Below are positions 1 through 8,096 of a stretch of 64,000 nucleotides of DNA, piece after piece (the stretch's first letter is position 1; each line of letters opens with the position of its first letter). The notes below the pieces were generated by a model. That model did no database searches. It saw only the letters and a program-made list of their open reading frames with translations, and was not told the origin of the DNA. The translations under genes were made by a program, and so were the position numbers. Source of the DNA: Streptomyces stelliscabiei (GTDB taxonomy: Bacteria > Actinomycetota > Actinomycetes > Streptomycetales > Streptomycetaceae); the NCBI RefSeq assembly GCF_014873495.1, contig NZ_JADBGF010000001.1:9548001-9612000 (forward strand), in the 5' to 3' direction.

Positions 1-3000
1 TGCACACCACCGGGGTGCACGCCGACTACTTCACCACCGGCGCCCGGATCGCCCACCCCGACGGCGTGCTCCTGGTCAACGAGGCAGGACAGCCCCTGAC
101 CCGTGCCGCCCTCGCCGAGGCCCTGGGCGACCGGGGCGACGTACACGCCTCGGCCGCGGACCACCGCACGGCCGTACGACGCGCGCTCTTCGCCGGAATG
201 GGGGAGCAGCGCTACGAGTCACTGCTGTCCGCCCTGCTCCAGCTGCGCCAGCCCAAACTGTCCGAACGCCTCGACCCGTCCCTGCTCTCCACCCTGCTGT
301 CCCGGGCGCTGCCGCCGCTGGGCGAGGGCGAGATCGCCGAACTCGCCGAGGGCTTCGAACAGCTGGACCGCCGGCGGGAGCATCTGAGACGGCTCGACGA
401 CGAGGTGGCGGCGGCCGAGACCGTCGCCGCGCGGCAGCGCGGCTACGCGCGACGGGTCCTGCGCGCCGGTGCCGCCGCGCTGATCGCCGCCGCGACCGAG
501 ACTGACGACCTCGCCCGCGCCGCCCGGACCAGCGCCGCGGAGTTCGAACAGGCCCTCGCGCAACGCGAGTCGGCCCGCACCCTGCGCGAGGAACAGGAGC
601 TGCGCGCACACGCCCTGGAGGAGACCGTCGAGGGCCTGCGGGAGAGCGACGCCTACCAGCGGGGCCAGGAGCTGGACCGGCTCCGCCGCCGTGCCGGGGA
701 CGGGGCGGCGGCCGCCGCCCGGGAGCGCGCCCTCGCCCGGACCGCCGGGGAGACGGCGCGGAAGGACCGGAGGCACGCCGACGAGACGGCGGACCGGGCC
801 CGCGCGCTGGACGAGCACGCGCGCGAGGCCGCCGAGGAAGCACGCCGGTCGGCCCGGTCGCTGGGCCTGGAATCTCTCCACCACGAGGCGAACACCGTCC
901 TGGGCGCCGCTCCGGACGGTCCCGGGCGGGCGGCGCACGGCGGAGCGGGGCGGGAGGACTCCGGCGCCGCGTCCCCGGCGGGCGACGGCGGGGCCCGGCT
1001 GGCCCGCCGACTGCTGCGGGGCGCGGTCACCGCCCGGCGGCAGCAGCTCACCGTCGTCACCGAGGCCCTGGACGAGCACGACCGCGCGGTACGTGACCGG
1101 GGCGCCGCCGAGGACCTGCTGGACGGGGCCCGGGCCCGCTTCGCGGAGGCGGTCGCCCGGCGGGACGCGGCGTCCAAGGCCTGGGACGACGCCGTTGCCG
1201 CCCAGGCGGAGCGGCTGCTCGTCTGGGCCGGGGACCGTGCGGAACTGCGCATCGCCGACCCTCAGGAACTCGCCGCGAGAGCGGCGAGCGAGGCGGAGGT
1301 GACGGCTCTCGTCGACGCGGCCGTCCGCCCGCTGGAACGGGAGATCGCCACGGCGGAGGCCACCGCCCGGGCAGCGCGTCCGGGCCTGTGGGACGAGCGG
1401 GGCCGGCTCGTGGAGGAGGTGCAGCGGCTCGGAGCCGAGACCGATCGGCCGCCGCCGACCCCGGCCACCCGTACCACCGTCCGCACGGCGACGGCGGGAG
1501 CACCCCTGTGGCGGCTGATCGCCTTCCGCGAGGGTGTACCGCTCCCGGTCCAGGCCGCGGTCGAGGCCGCGCTGGAGGCGTCGGGCCTCCTGGACGCCTG
1601 GGTCGGCCCCTATGGCGGGATCACCCTGCCGGGCCACGACACGCGCGCCGAGGCCGCCCTCGCCGTGGCCGCCCCGGGCCACAGCCTGCTGGCGGTGCTG
1701 CGGCCCGAGGAGGGCATCCCGGTCCCGGTCGACACCGTCACCCGGATCCTCGCCGGGGTCGCGTTCGGGTCGGGCCTGCCCGACGGCCACGCCGCGGCCG
1801 TGTCCGCCGCCGGCGCCTGGCGCCTCGCCCTCGCCACCGGGTCCTGGAGCAAGCCGGAACCGGTCTACATCGGCGCCCCTGCCCGGCAGCGGGCCCGGCA
1901 GCGCGCGGTCGGCGAACTGACCGACCGCATCGCCGGGGCCAACGCCTCCCTCGTCGCGCTCGACGACCGCTCGCGCGACCTCGCCGCCCGCCGCGCCCGG
2001 CTGGAGGCCGACCTCGCCGCCCGCCCCGGCCACCGGGAACTCGACGCACGGCGACGCGACCTGGACCGCGCCGAGGAGACGGTGGCCGCCCGGGACGACG
2101 CCGTACGTGATGCCGCCGGGCGGCTGGCACGGTGCGAGGCCGAGGTGGCGGGCGCCCTGCGCGCGCTCGGCCGCCGGGCCGCGGAACACGCGCTGCCCAC
2201 CGACCGCGGCCGGTTGCGCGCGCTCGCCGACGACCTCGACGGCTTCCGGGACACCGCCGACGGCTGGGTGGACGCCCGCCTCTGCGCGAACGCCGCGGCG
2301 GACACGGCCCGGCAGTCGGCCGCGCGGGCGGACCGCTCGCGCCGGGCGGCCGAGGAGCGGACCGGGGACGCGGCCGCCGCCGAGGGGGAGGCGGCGGGTC
2401 TGCGGGCGCGCGTGGAGGCCGCGGGGGCCACCGTCGGCGCCGACCACCGGCAGATCGTCGCGCGGGTCGCCGAGGTGCGCGAGGAACTGCGCCGCTGCCG
2501 GGACGCGGCGGCTCGGGCGGCCGATCTCCTGCTCCGGCTGGAGGGACGTGTCGGCGGGCTGCGGGCCGTCAGCGGACAGGACGCGGCACGACGGGAACAG
2601 GCCGTCCTGGCGCGGGACCGCGCGGCGCACCGGCTCCGGCATCTGTGCCAGGTCGGGCTGGCCGAGGACGCGGGCCTCGCGCCGGAACCGGAGGCCGCGG
2701 ACGGGAGCAGGGCCGTACTGGAGACCGCCCGCGCCATCGTGGCGCACTGGCCCGGGATCCCGCACGCCCCTCATGACCTCGGCGACGCCGCGACCCGGCT
2801 GTCGGAAGCGGTCCACGAGGCCCGCCGGCACCTGGGCGCCCGGGCCGACCTGGACCTGGAACCCGACGACGACGTGCAGGTGTTCAGCGCCACCCTGGAC
2901 GGCGTACGCCTGGGGGCGACGGGCCTGCTCGGCGCGCTCGCCCGGCAACGCGACGGCAGCCGCGACGACATCACCGGCGGCGAGCGGCGCCTCTTCGACC

Positions 3001-3722
3001 AGATCCTCACCGGCGACATCCGCCGCCACCTCGCGGTCCGCATCCGGCGGGCCGGCGAACTCGTCGACCGGATGAACGGGCACCTGGAACGGGTGCGTAC
3101 CGCCTCCGACGTCGCCGTCCAGCTGGCCTGGGACGTCCGGCCGGATCTCCCGGACAGCACCCGCACCGCCCGGCAGCTGCTGCTGAGGGAACCCGACCGG
3201 GTCACCGAGTCCGACCGGGAGACGCTGCACGCCTTCCTGCGCGCCCGTATCGCGGAGGCCGAGGGCAGCGACACGGCCGCGACCTGGGAGGAACAGCTCG
3301 GCGAGGTGCTCGACTACACCGCCTGGCACCGTTTCACCGTCCGCCTCGACCGGGCCGGAGGCACCGGATGGCAGCCCCTGACGAAGAAGCTGCACGGCGC
3401 GCTCTCCGGCGGGGAGAAGGCCATCGCCCTGCACCTGCCGCTGTTCGCCGCCGTCGCCGCGCACTACGAGGCGGTGCCCCTGGCACCCCGGCCGATCCTG
3501 CTGGACGAGGTCTTCGTCGGCGTCGACACCGTCAACCGCGGACAGGTCTTCGCGCTGCTCACCGCACTCGACCTGGACCTCATGGTCACCTCCGACCACG
3601 AGTGGTGCACCTACGGCGAGCTGCCCGGCATCGCCGTGCACCAACTCCTCACCGACGAACACGACGACGCGGTCACCAGCGCCCGCTTCGTCTGGAACGG
3701 CACCGACCTGGAGACGGGATGA
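1..3722 (+). CDS. jetC: Wadjet-type SMC ATPase JetC (TIGR02680 family), 5' partial
   Basis: The reading frame is open to the first base, so the gene begins left of the window and the N-terminal Walker A region is not visible. More than 1,235 residues remain. Most is Arg/Ala/Glu-rich heptad sequence typical of SMC coiled coils, interrupted near nt 1500-1900 by a globular segment that could be the hinge. Close to the C terminus are an ABC signature (ALSGGEKA, nt about 3396-3420) and a Walker B/D-loop (PILLDEVFVGVD, nt about 3488-3525). The LQLRQPKLSERLDP segment (nt about 240-280) is characteristic of the TIGR02680 family. In that family the protein is the SMC-like motor of Wadjet plasmid-restriction systems (JetABCD). 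No jet partner lies downstream, so JetA/B/D would have to be upstream, outside the window. The family call is from motif recognition; activity is inferred. Confidence 0.78.
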   Translation, partial: HTTGVHADYFTTGARIAHPDGVLLVNEAGQPLTRAALAEALGDRGDVHASAADHRTAVRRALFAGMGEQRYESLLSALLQLRQPKLSERLDPSLLSTLLSRALPPLGEGEIAELAEGFEQLDRRREHLRRLDDEVAAAETVAARQRGYARRVLRAGAAALIAAATETDDLARAARTSAAEFEQALAQRESARTLREEQELRAHALEETVEGLRESDAYQRGQELDRLRRRAGDGAAAAARERALARTAGETARKDRRHADETADRARALDEHAREAAEEARRSARSLGLESLHHEANTVLGAAPDGPGRAAHGGAGREDSGAASPAGDGGARLARRLLRGAVTARRQQLTVVTEALDEHDRAVRDRGAAEDLLDGARARFAEAVARRDAASKAWDDAVAAQAERLLVWAGDRAELRIADPQELAARAASEAEVTALVDAAVRPLEREIATAEATARAARPGLWDERGRLVEEVQRLGAETDRPPPTPATRTTVRTATAGAPLWRLIAFREGVPLPVQAAVEAALEASGLLDAWVGPYGGITLPGHDTRAEAALAVAAPGHSLLAVLRPEEGIPVPVDTVTRILAGVAFGSGLPDGHAAAVSAAGAWRLALATGSWSKPEPVYIGAPARQRARQRAVGELTDRIAGANASLVALDDRSRDLAARRARLEADLAARPGHRELDARRRDLDRAEETVAARDDAVRDAAGRLARCEAEVAGALRALGRRAAEHALPTDRGRLRALADDLDGFRDTADGWVDARLCANAAADTARQSAARADRSRRAAEERTGDAAAAEGEAAGLRARVEAAGATVGADHRQIVARVAEVREELRRCRDAAARAADLLLRLEGRVGGLRAVSGQDAARREQAVLARDRAAHRLRHLCQVGLAEDAGLAPEPEAADGSRAVLETARAIVAHWPGIPHAPHDLGDAATRLSEAVHEARRHLGARADLDLEPDDDVQVFSATLDGVRLGATGLLGALARQRDGSRDDITGGERRLFDQILTGDIRRHLAVRIRRAGELVDRMNGHLERVRTASDVAVQLAWDVRPDLPDSTRTARQLLLREPDRVTESDRETLHAFLRARIAEAEGSDTAATWEEQLGEVLDYTAWHRFTVRLDRAGGTGWQPLTKKLHGALSGGEKAIALHLPLFAAVAAHYEAVPLAPRPILLDEVFVGVDTVNRGQVFALLTALDLDLMVTSDHEWCTYGELPGIAVHQLLTDEHDDAVTSARFVWNGTDLETG

Positions 3723-3740
3723 CCTCACCGCGCCCATACG

Positions 3741-3771
3741 GGTGTGAGCGGCGCGCGTAGGGGTGTGAGCG
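3741..3771. repeat. Two-copy direct repeat after jetC
   Basis: GGTGTGAGCG occurs at 3741-3750 and again at 3762-3771, each followed by a CG-rich GCGCGCGTA-like tract, a 21-bp period. It sits in the short space between the convergent jetC and arsR ends. No clear hairpin terminator was seen; the function is unknown. Confidence 0.5.
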
Positions 3772-3807
3772 CCGCGCGCGTACGGGCGCACGCCTGCCGG
3801 GGAGGCG

Positions 3808-4194
3808 TCAGCCGGAGGTGCCGAGCATCCTGCCCATCGCGGCCACCACCGACGGCTCCACCCGGTAGTAGACCCAGGTGCCACGCCGCTCGGAGGTGAG
3901 CAGGCCGGCGTCCTTCAGCTTCTTCAGGTGGTGGGAGACCGTCGGCTGGGAGACGCCGACGTCGGAGATGTCGCACACGCACGCCTCACCGCCCGCGTGG
4001 GAGGCGACCAGCGAGAACAACCGCAGCCGCACCGGGTCGCCGAGCGCCTTGAACATCGCGGCGGTCCGCTCGGCCTCCCCGGCCGTCAGCGGCCGCTCGG
4101 TGAGCGGCGGGCAGCACGGCACGGCGGAACCCCCGGCGACTTCGGCGCCCTCGGTGTCCGGCGGCGACAGCGGCAGCGTCTCGGTGGTCGACAT
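3808..4194 (-). CDS. arsR: ArsR/SmtB-family metalloregulator (arsenic-type)
   Basis: A 128-residue winged-helix repressor. The MFKALGDPVRLRLFSLV segment, the SQPTVSHHLKKLKDAGLL recognition helix and the RRGTWVYYRV wing are classic ArsR features. Metalloid-binding cysteines are present as CVCD (C72, C74) at the start of the recognition region and as an N-terminal CC pair (C27, C28), which recalls the three-cysteine As(III) site of actinobacterial ArsR proteins; that comparison is inference. A longer frame upstream of the ATG at 4194 is open, but the extension crosses the operator region, so this ATG was chosen. The gene is divergent from the arsO-like flavoprotein at 4313 and probably represses both. 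No arsB/acr3 pump or arsC is in the window. Confidence 0.9.
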   Translation of the reverse strand: MSTTETLPLSPPDTEGAEVAGGSAVPCCPPLTERPLTAGEAERTAAMFKALGDPVRLRLFSLVASHAGGEACVCDISDVGVSQPTVSHHLKKLKDAGLLTSERRGTWVYYRVEPSVVAAMGRMLGTSG

Positions 4195-4222
4195 ACGTCC
4201 ATGTTGGCATTCGCGGCAAGAA

Positions 4223-4295
4223 ATAGATAGGTGTCTATATTGATAACCGTCGATGTTGATGCCATGCTGGCCGCGTAAGACATCGACGAACATCG
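4223..4295. promoter_or_regulatory. arsR/arsO divergent promoter with two inverted repeats
   Basis: The 118-bp gap between the divergent starts is AT-rich compared with its surroundings. ATAGA-N6-TCTAT (4223-4238) is a palindrome of the kind ArsR repressors bind. A second dyad, CGATGTT (4251-4257) with AACATCG (4289-4295), lies just before the arsO ribosome binding site. Either could be the ArsR operator. Assignment is by position only. Confidence 0.6.
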
Positions 4296-4312
4296 AAACA
4301 AAGGAGAATCCG

Positions 4313-5683
4313 GTGGCTCCGTCCCTCACGAACATGACCTCCGGCCGACTGCCCGTCGTGATCATCGGCGCGGGTCCCATCGGTCTCGCCGCCGCCGCCC
4401 ACCTCGTCGAGCGGGACCTGGAACCCCTCGTACTGGAGGCCGGGCCGGCCGCGGGCAGCGCCGTACGCGAGTGGTCCCACGTCCGGCTGTTCTCGACCTG
4501 GGGCGAACTCGTCGACCCGGCCGCCGAGAAGCTGCTCGCCCCGACCGGATGGGTCCGCCCCGACGCCTCCACCTACCCGACCGGCGGAGACTGGGCCGAG
4601 CGCTACCTCGGGCCCCTCGCCGCCGTCCTCGGCGACAGGGTCCGCACCGGCGCGACGGTGACCGGAGTCGCCCGGGCGGGCCGTGACCGGATCGTGGACG
4701 CGGGCCGCGACGGACAGCCCTTCACCGTGCACGTCCGTTCCGCCGACGGCCACGAGGAGCGGATCACCGCCCGCGCCGTCATCGACGCGTCCGGCACCTG
4801 GCACGTCCCGGGCCCGATGGGCGCCGACGGTCTGCCCGCCCTCGGGGAGAGGGCGGCCGCCGACCGCATCACCTATCGCGTCCCCGACCTCGACGACCCG
4901 GCCGTACGCGCCCGCTACCGGGGCAGGCGCACCGCCGTCGTCGGTTCGGGCGCCTCCGCCTTCACGGCCCTCGCCCTCCTCGCCGACCTGGCCGCGAGCG
5001 AACGCGACGGCACGCACGCCGTCTGGGTCCTGCGGCGCGGCATCGGCGCACACACCTACGGGGGTGGCGAGGCCGACCAGCTCCCGGCCCGGGGCGCGCT
5101 GGGCCTGCGGGCCAGGGCCGCCGTCGAGGCCGGCCACGCGAGCGCCGTCACCGGCTTCCGCACCCGGGCCGTGGAACACGACCGCGACGACCGGCTGGTC
5201 CTGGTCGGCGAGGACGGCCGCCGGATGGACCCGGTGGACGAGGTCATCGTCCTCACCGGCCTGCGCCCCGACCTCTCCTTCCTCTCCGAACTCCGCCTCG
5301 GCCTCGACGAACGCCTCCAGGCCCCGACCGCGCTGGCCTCGCTGATCGACCCCAACGTCCACTCCTGCGGCACCGTCCACCCGCACGGCGTGAACGAGCT
5401 GTCCCACCCCGAGCAGGGCGTCTACCTGGTCGGTATGAAGTCCTACGGACGGGCCCCGACCTTCCTCGCCATGACCGGCTACGAGCAGGTCCGCTCGGTC
5501 GCCGCCGCGCTCGCCGGAGACCGGGAGGCCGCCGAGCGCGTCGAACTCACCCTCCCCGAGACCGGAGTCTGCGGGGGCGCGGGCCTCTTCGAGGAGCCGG
5601 AGAACGCCGAGCCGTCCAGCGGCGGTTGCTGCGCGGCCCCCGCCGTCCTCCGGATCGGGGGCAACGCCCCCGGCGGCTGCTGA
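4313..5683 (+). CDS. arsO: ArsO-like flavin-dependent monooxygenase (FAD/NAD(P) oxidoreductase)
   Basis: A 456-residue flavoprotein with an N-terminal Rossmann FAD site (VIIGAGPIGLAAAAHL, about residues 14-30) and a second nucleotide-binding GxGxSA site (VVGSGASAF) near residue 210, the layout of class B flavin monooxygenases and ArsO. The GTG at 4313 follows the RBS AAAGGAGAA at 4300-4307; an upstream in-frame ATG (4253) lies inside the operator and has no RBS. It is divergent from arsR, which supports an arsenic-linked role; the exact reaction of ArsO is not settled from sequence. The last 40 residues are cysteine-rich (VCGGAG, GGCCAAP and a terminal GGC, four Cys in all), which suggests a metalloid-binding tail. 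Confidence 0.8.
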   Translation: MAPSLTNMTSGRLPVVIIGAGPIGLAAAAHLVERDLEPLVLEAGPAAGSAVREWSHVRLFSTWGELVDPAAEKLLAPTGWVRPDASTYPTGGDWAERYLGPLAAVLGDRVRTGATVTGVARAGRDRIVDAGRDGQPFTVHVRSADGHEERITARAVIDASGTWHVPGPMGADGLPALGERAAADRITYRVPDLDDPAVRARYRGRRTAVVGSGASAFTALALLADLAASERDGTHAVWVLRRGIGAHTYGGGEADQLPARGALGLRARAAVEAGHASAVTGFRTRAVEHDRDDRLVLVGEDGRRMDPVDEVIVLTGLRPDLSFLSELRLGLDERLQAPTALASLIDPNVHSCGTVHPHGVNELSHPEQGVYLVGMKSYGRAPTFLAMTGYEQVRSVAAALAGDREAAERVELTLPETGVCGGAGLFEEPENAEPSSGGCCAAPAVLRIGGNAPGGC

Positions 5684-5805
5684 ACTCCTCAGGCCACCCC
5701 GCGATGTTGTCCATCTCACCCTTCTCGCAGCGGAGTTCGAGGCGGGCGGGGCCCGGCGGCCGGTAACGTCTGGGCGTCGGAGGAAGCAAGACGGCCGGGG
5801 GTCCC

Positions 5806-6198
5806 GTGGTGGTGCGGCGAGTGGCGGCGGCCGTGGTGCTGCTGGCCGCGGCCCTGATGCTGCACCTGGCCACCCCGCACCACCCGGCCGAGTCGCCGGG
5901 CGCGCTCGACTCGCTCGCCGCGTTCTCCGCGCCGGCGTCCCTCGTCGCGACGGACTCCAGTACGGCCCAGGAGAGGGCGGTGGCCCATCACGAGGCGTCC
6001 GCCGACACCCTCGTCCGTCCTCCCCGCGCGGCCCAGCCCCAGGCGGAACCGACGACCGCCGTCGCCGACCTGGGCGACGGTCCGGCCGACGCCCGCACCG
6101 CCTCCGGGACGACCCGGCCCCGTACGGCGAGAGAAGCCCGGACGCCGGCCGCCGGAGAAGCACCCACACCGAGCGCCCTGCAGACCTTCCGTCACTGA
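5806..6198 (+). CDS. Small exported or membrane-anchored protein of unknown function
   Basis: A 130-residue protein not assigned to a family. It starts with two arginines and one hydrophobic helix (VAAAVVLLAAALMLHLA, residues 6-22), followed by an Ala/Pro/Thr-rich, low-complexity polar region with no cysteine, so it is either a cleaved secreted peptide or a single-pass protein facing outward. The GTG at 5806 is preceded by a G-rich stretch; a better Shine-Dalgarno-like GGAGGAAG lies about 20 nt upstream, so the start is tentative. It is followed at 90 nt by a lipoprotein gene on the same strand. Confidence 0.55.
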   Translation: MVVRRVAAAVVLLAAALMLHLATPHHPAESPGALDSLAAFSAPASLVATDSSTAQERAVAHHEASADTLVRPPRAAQPQAEPTTAVADLGDGPADARTASGTTRPRTAREARTPAAGEAPTPSALQTFRH

Positions 6199-6287
6199 TC
6201 GGCCGCGTGCCGCCCGCCCCCGACACGCGGTGGGCCGGCACGCCCTCTTCGCGCCCCTACCCGTATCCGAAGAGCACGAGGCCGACC

Positions 6288-6818
6288 ATGAAGCCACTCG
6301 ACGAGCACCCCCGCACCTCCACCCGGCCGCCCCGCGCCGGTCTCCGCCCCCTCCGGCCGGTGCGCGGCGCCCTGCTGGCCGCGAGCCTGGCCCTGCTGGT
6401 CACGGCCTGCGGAGGAGGTGGAGGAGAAGCGGCCGACGGTGCGACGGCCGACGGCGGCCCCTCGAAGCCCACCGCGATGTCCGGGGCGCCCGCGGCCGGT
6501 GTCGTGGCCCCCGCCAGGGTCGAGGTGATCGCCGAACTGACGGGCTGCGAGCCCAAGATCCGCATCGACGCGGACGAACTGCGCCAGGGGGTGTGCCACA
6601 CGACCGCGGTCGACTACCTCGTGACGACCTTCCCGGAGGAGAGGTACAAGGAGACGTGGCTGGAGTCCGCCGCGATCTACGGCGGCACGTACCTCGTCGG
6701 CCCACGCTGGGTCGTCAGCGCGAAGCCGGAGCTGCTGGAGGGACTGCGGGACAAGCTCGGCGGAACCGTACGCGAACTGAGCGGCCTGGGCCCCGCACCG
6801 GCCCCGAGCACCTCGTGA
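6288..6818 (+). CDS. Putative lipoprotein of unknown function
   Basis: A 176-residue protein with an N-terminal signal peptide and lipobox (LALLVTAC, cysteine near residue 41) followed by a Gly-rich linker (CGGGGGEAADG), as in Streptomyces lipoproteins. The mature domain (about 110 residues) has two cysteines (TGCEPKI and QGVCHTT) that could form a disulfide. The ATG at 6288 was chosen because it puts a basic n-region in front of the hydrophobic core; the frame is open further upstream. No family was recognised. Confidence 0.7.
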   Translation: MKPLDEHPRTSTRPPRAGLRPLRPVRGALLAASLALLVTACGGGGGEAADGATADGGPSKPTAMSGAPAAGVVAPARVEVIAELTGCEPKIRIDADELRQGVCHTTAVDYLVTTFPEERYKETWLESAAIYGGTYLVGPRWVVSAKPELLEGLRDKLGGTVRELSGLGPAPAPSTS

Positions 6819-7031
6819 GGCCTGCTTCGGGAGATGACATGGCTGACGATCGCGTCGTCGCCGTCGACCAGGCGCACCCCGTGGGCCGTCCTCGGCGTCC
6901 TCATTTCGGCGGCGCCGCATTCCCAAGGGGATCGGAGCGGCACGTGCTCGGCTCCGGAAAAAGTCAGTGGCCTGCCCGTCGACCCTTCCATAGGGTGCGT
7001 GGGTTGTCGTGGCGGAGGGGCGGGTAGGGGC

Positions 7032-8030
7032 GTGGCACCCAGGGCACGGATGCGGGAGCGGTTGGCGGGTGCGGCGCGGGCCGCGTTGGGTGGCGGGCGG
7101 CGACTGGAGGCGGTCGAGCGGGTCACGGGCGGCAGTAAGAAGGGCGTGTACCGCCTGGTGATGGACGATGCGACGATGGCGATCGCCTACCTGTGGGACG
7201 ACACCGAGAACTACTGGCCGGCTGCCGAGGGTGACGACGACCTCACTGACCCGTTCTCACCCGGCCTCGGACTCGATCTGTTCGTGGCGGCCCACGCGCG
7301 GTTGGAGGCGTTGGGGGTCCGCGTTCCGAAGATCCGTCTCATCGACCGCGAGGGCGCCCACGCCCCGGCCGACCTCGCGATCGTCGAAGACCTACCTGGG
7401 GCGAATCTGGAGGAGTTGCTCGCACGCGACCCGGGTGCCGCTGCTCCGGTCATGGCCCGGCTCGCAGAGTCGCTGGAGGCGATGCGGGGCCATCGGGCCC
7501 CCTCCTACGGCAAGGTGGCCGTGGTCGACAGCGGAGGGACATCGCGCGGTACGTCGTGTGAGGGGGTGGTGGTCGACCGCGCTCTGCGGGACCTCGCCGA
7601 GGCGGCTTCGCGCGATCCGCGGGTCGCGGGTGCCCGCGACCGGCTGGAGGAGCGGTTGCTCGGCCTGGCGGCGGCGGTGCGGCCCCGCGCGGAGTACGCC
7701 GTCGTGCACGGCGAACTGGGGCCCGACCATGTGCTGGTGGACGCGGACGGGAAGCCTGTGGTGATCGACATCGAGGGATTGATGTACTTCGACGTCGAGT
7801 GGGAGCACGTGTTTCTGCGGATCCGCCTGCACGACGCCTACCGGCCGTTGGGAACGGCCGGGTTGGACGAGGACCGGCTCGCGCTCTACATGCTTGCCCA
7901 GCGGCTCTCGCTGACGGCGGGCCCGCTCCGGCTGCTCGAAGGGGACTTCCCCGACCGGGCGTTCATGGCGGGCATCGCCGAGTACAACCTGCAGCAGGCA
8001 CTGGAACTGGTCCTCGACTCGAAGTCTTGA
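7032..8030 (+). CDS. Phosphotransferase family protein (APH/choline-kinase fold), atypical active site
   Basis: A 332-residue small-molecule-kinase-like protein. The C-terminal lobe has the Brenner-type loop HGELGPDHVLVD and a DIEGLMYFDVEWE metal-binding segment, in place of the canonical HGDxxxxN and IDWE of aminoglycoside phosphotransferases; the catalytic Asp is Glu and the metal-ligand Asn is His. The N-lobe includes GGSKKGVYRLVMDDATMAIAYLWDD, consistent with a glycine-rich loop and a nucleotide lysine. The GTG at 7032 is downstream of GGAGGGG at 7014-7020; an ATG at 7050 is also possible. The substrate is unknown. The changed residues mean it may be a weak kinase or a pseudokinase. Confidence 0.7.
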   Translation: MAPRARMRERLAGAARAALGGGRRLEAVERVTGGSKKGVYRLVMDDATMAIAYLWDDTENYWPAAEGDDDLTDPFSPGLGLDLFVAAHARLEALGVRVPKIRLIDREGAHAPADLAIVEDLPGANLEELLARDPGAAAPVMARLAESLEAMRGHRAPSYGKVAVVDSGGTSRGTSCEGVVVDRALRDLAEAASRDPRVAGARDRLEERLLGLAAAVRPRAEYAVVHGELGPDHVLVDADGKPVVIDIEGLMYFDVEWEHVFLRIRLHDAYRPLGTAGLDEDRLALYMLAQRLSLTAGPLRLLEGDFPDRAFMAGIAEYNLQQALELVLDSKS

Positions 8031-8057
8031 AGGGGACCTCGTTGCGGCCGACCACGC

Positions 8058-8092
8058 TGTGCGCCGGCACCGGATGCCAGGTGCACCGCACA
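8058..8092. terminator. Hairpin between convergent genes
   Basis: TGTGC(4 nt)GCACC-N8-GGTGC(3 nt)GCACA forms two stacked 5-bp stems with a small internal loop in the 66-bp space between the convergent kinase and permease genes. It is a plausible bidirectional terminator; there is no T-tract. Confidence 0.4.
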
Positions 8093-8096
8093 CGCG

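Noticed and set aside
219..3884. Long minus-strand ORF opposite jetC
   Set aside because: Antisense open frame caused by high GC and codon bias; no recognisable domain, and it is opposite a clear SMC protein.
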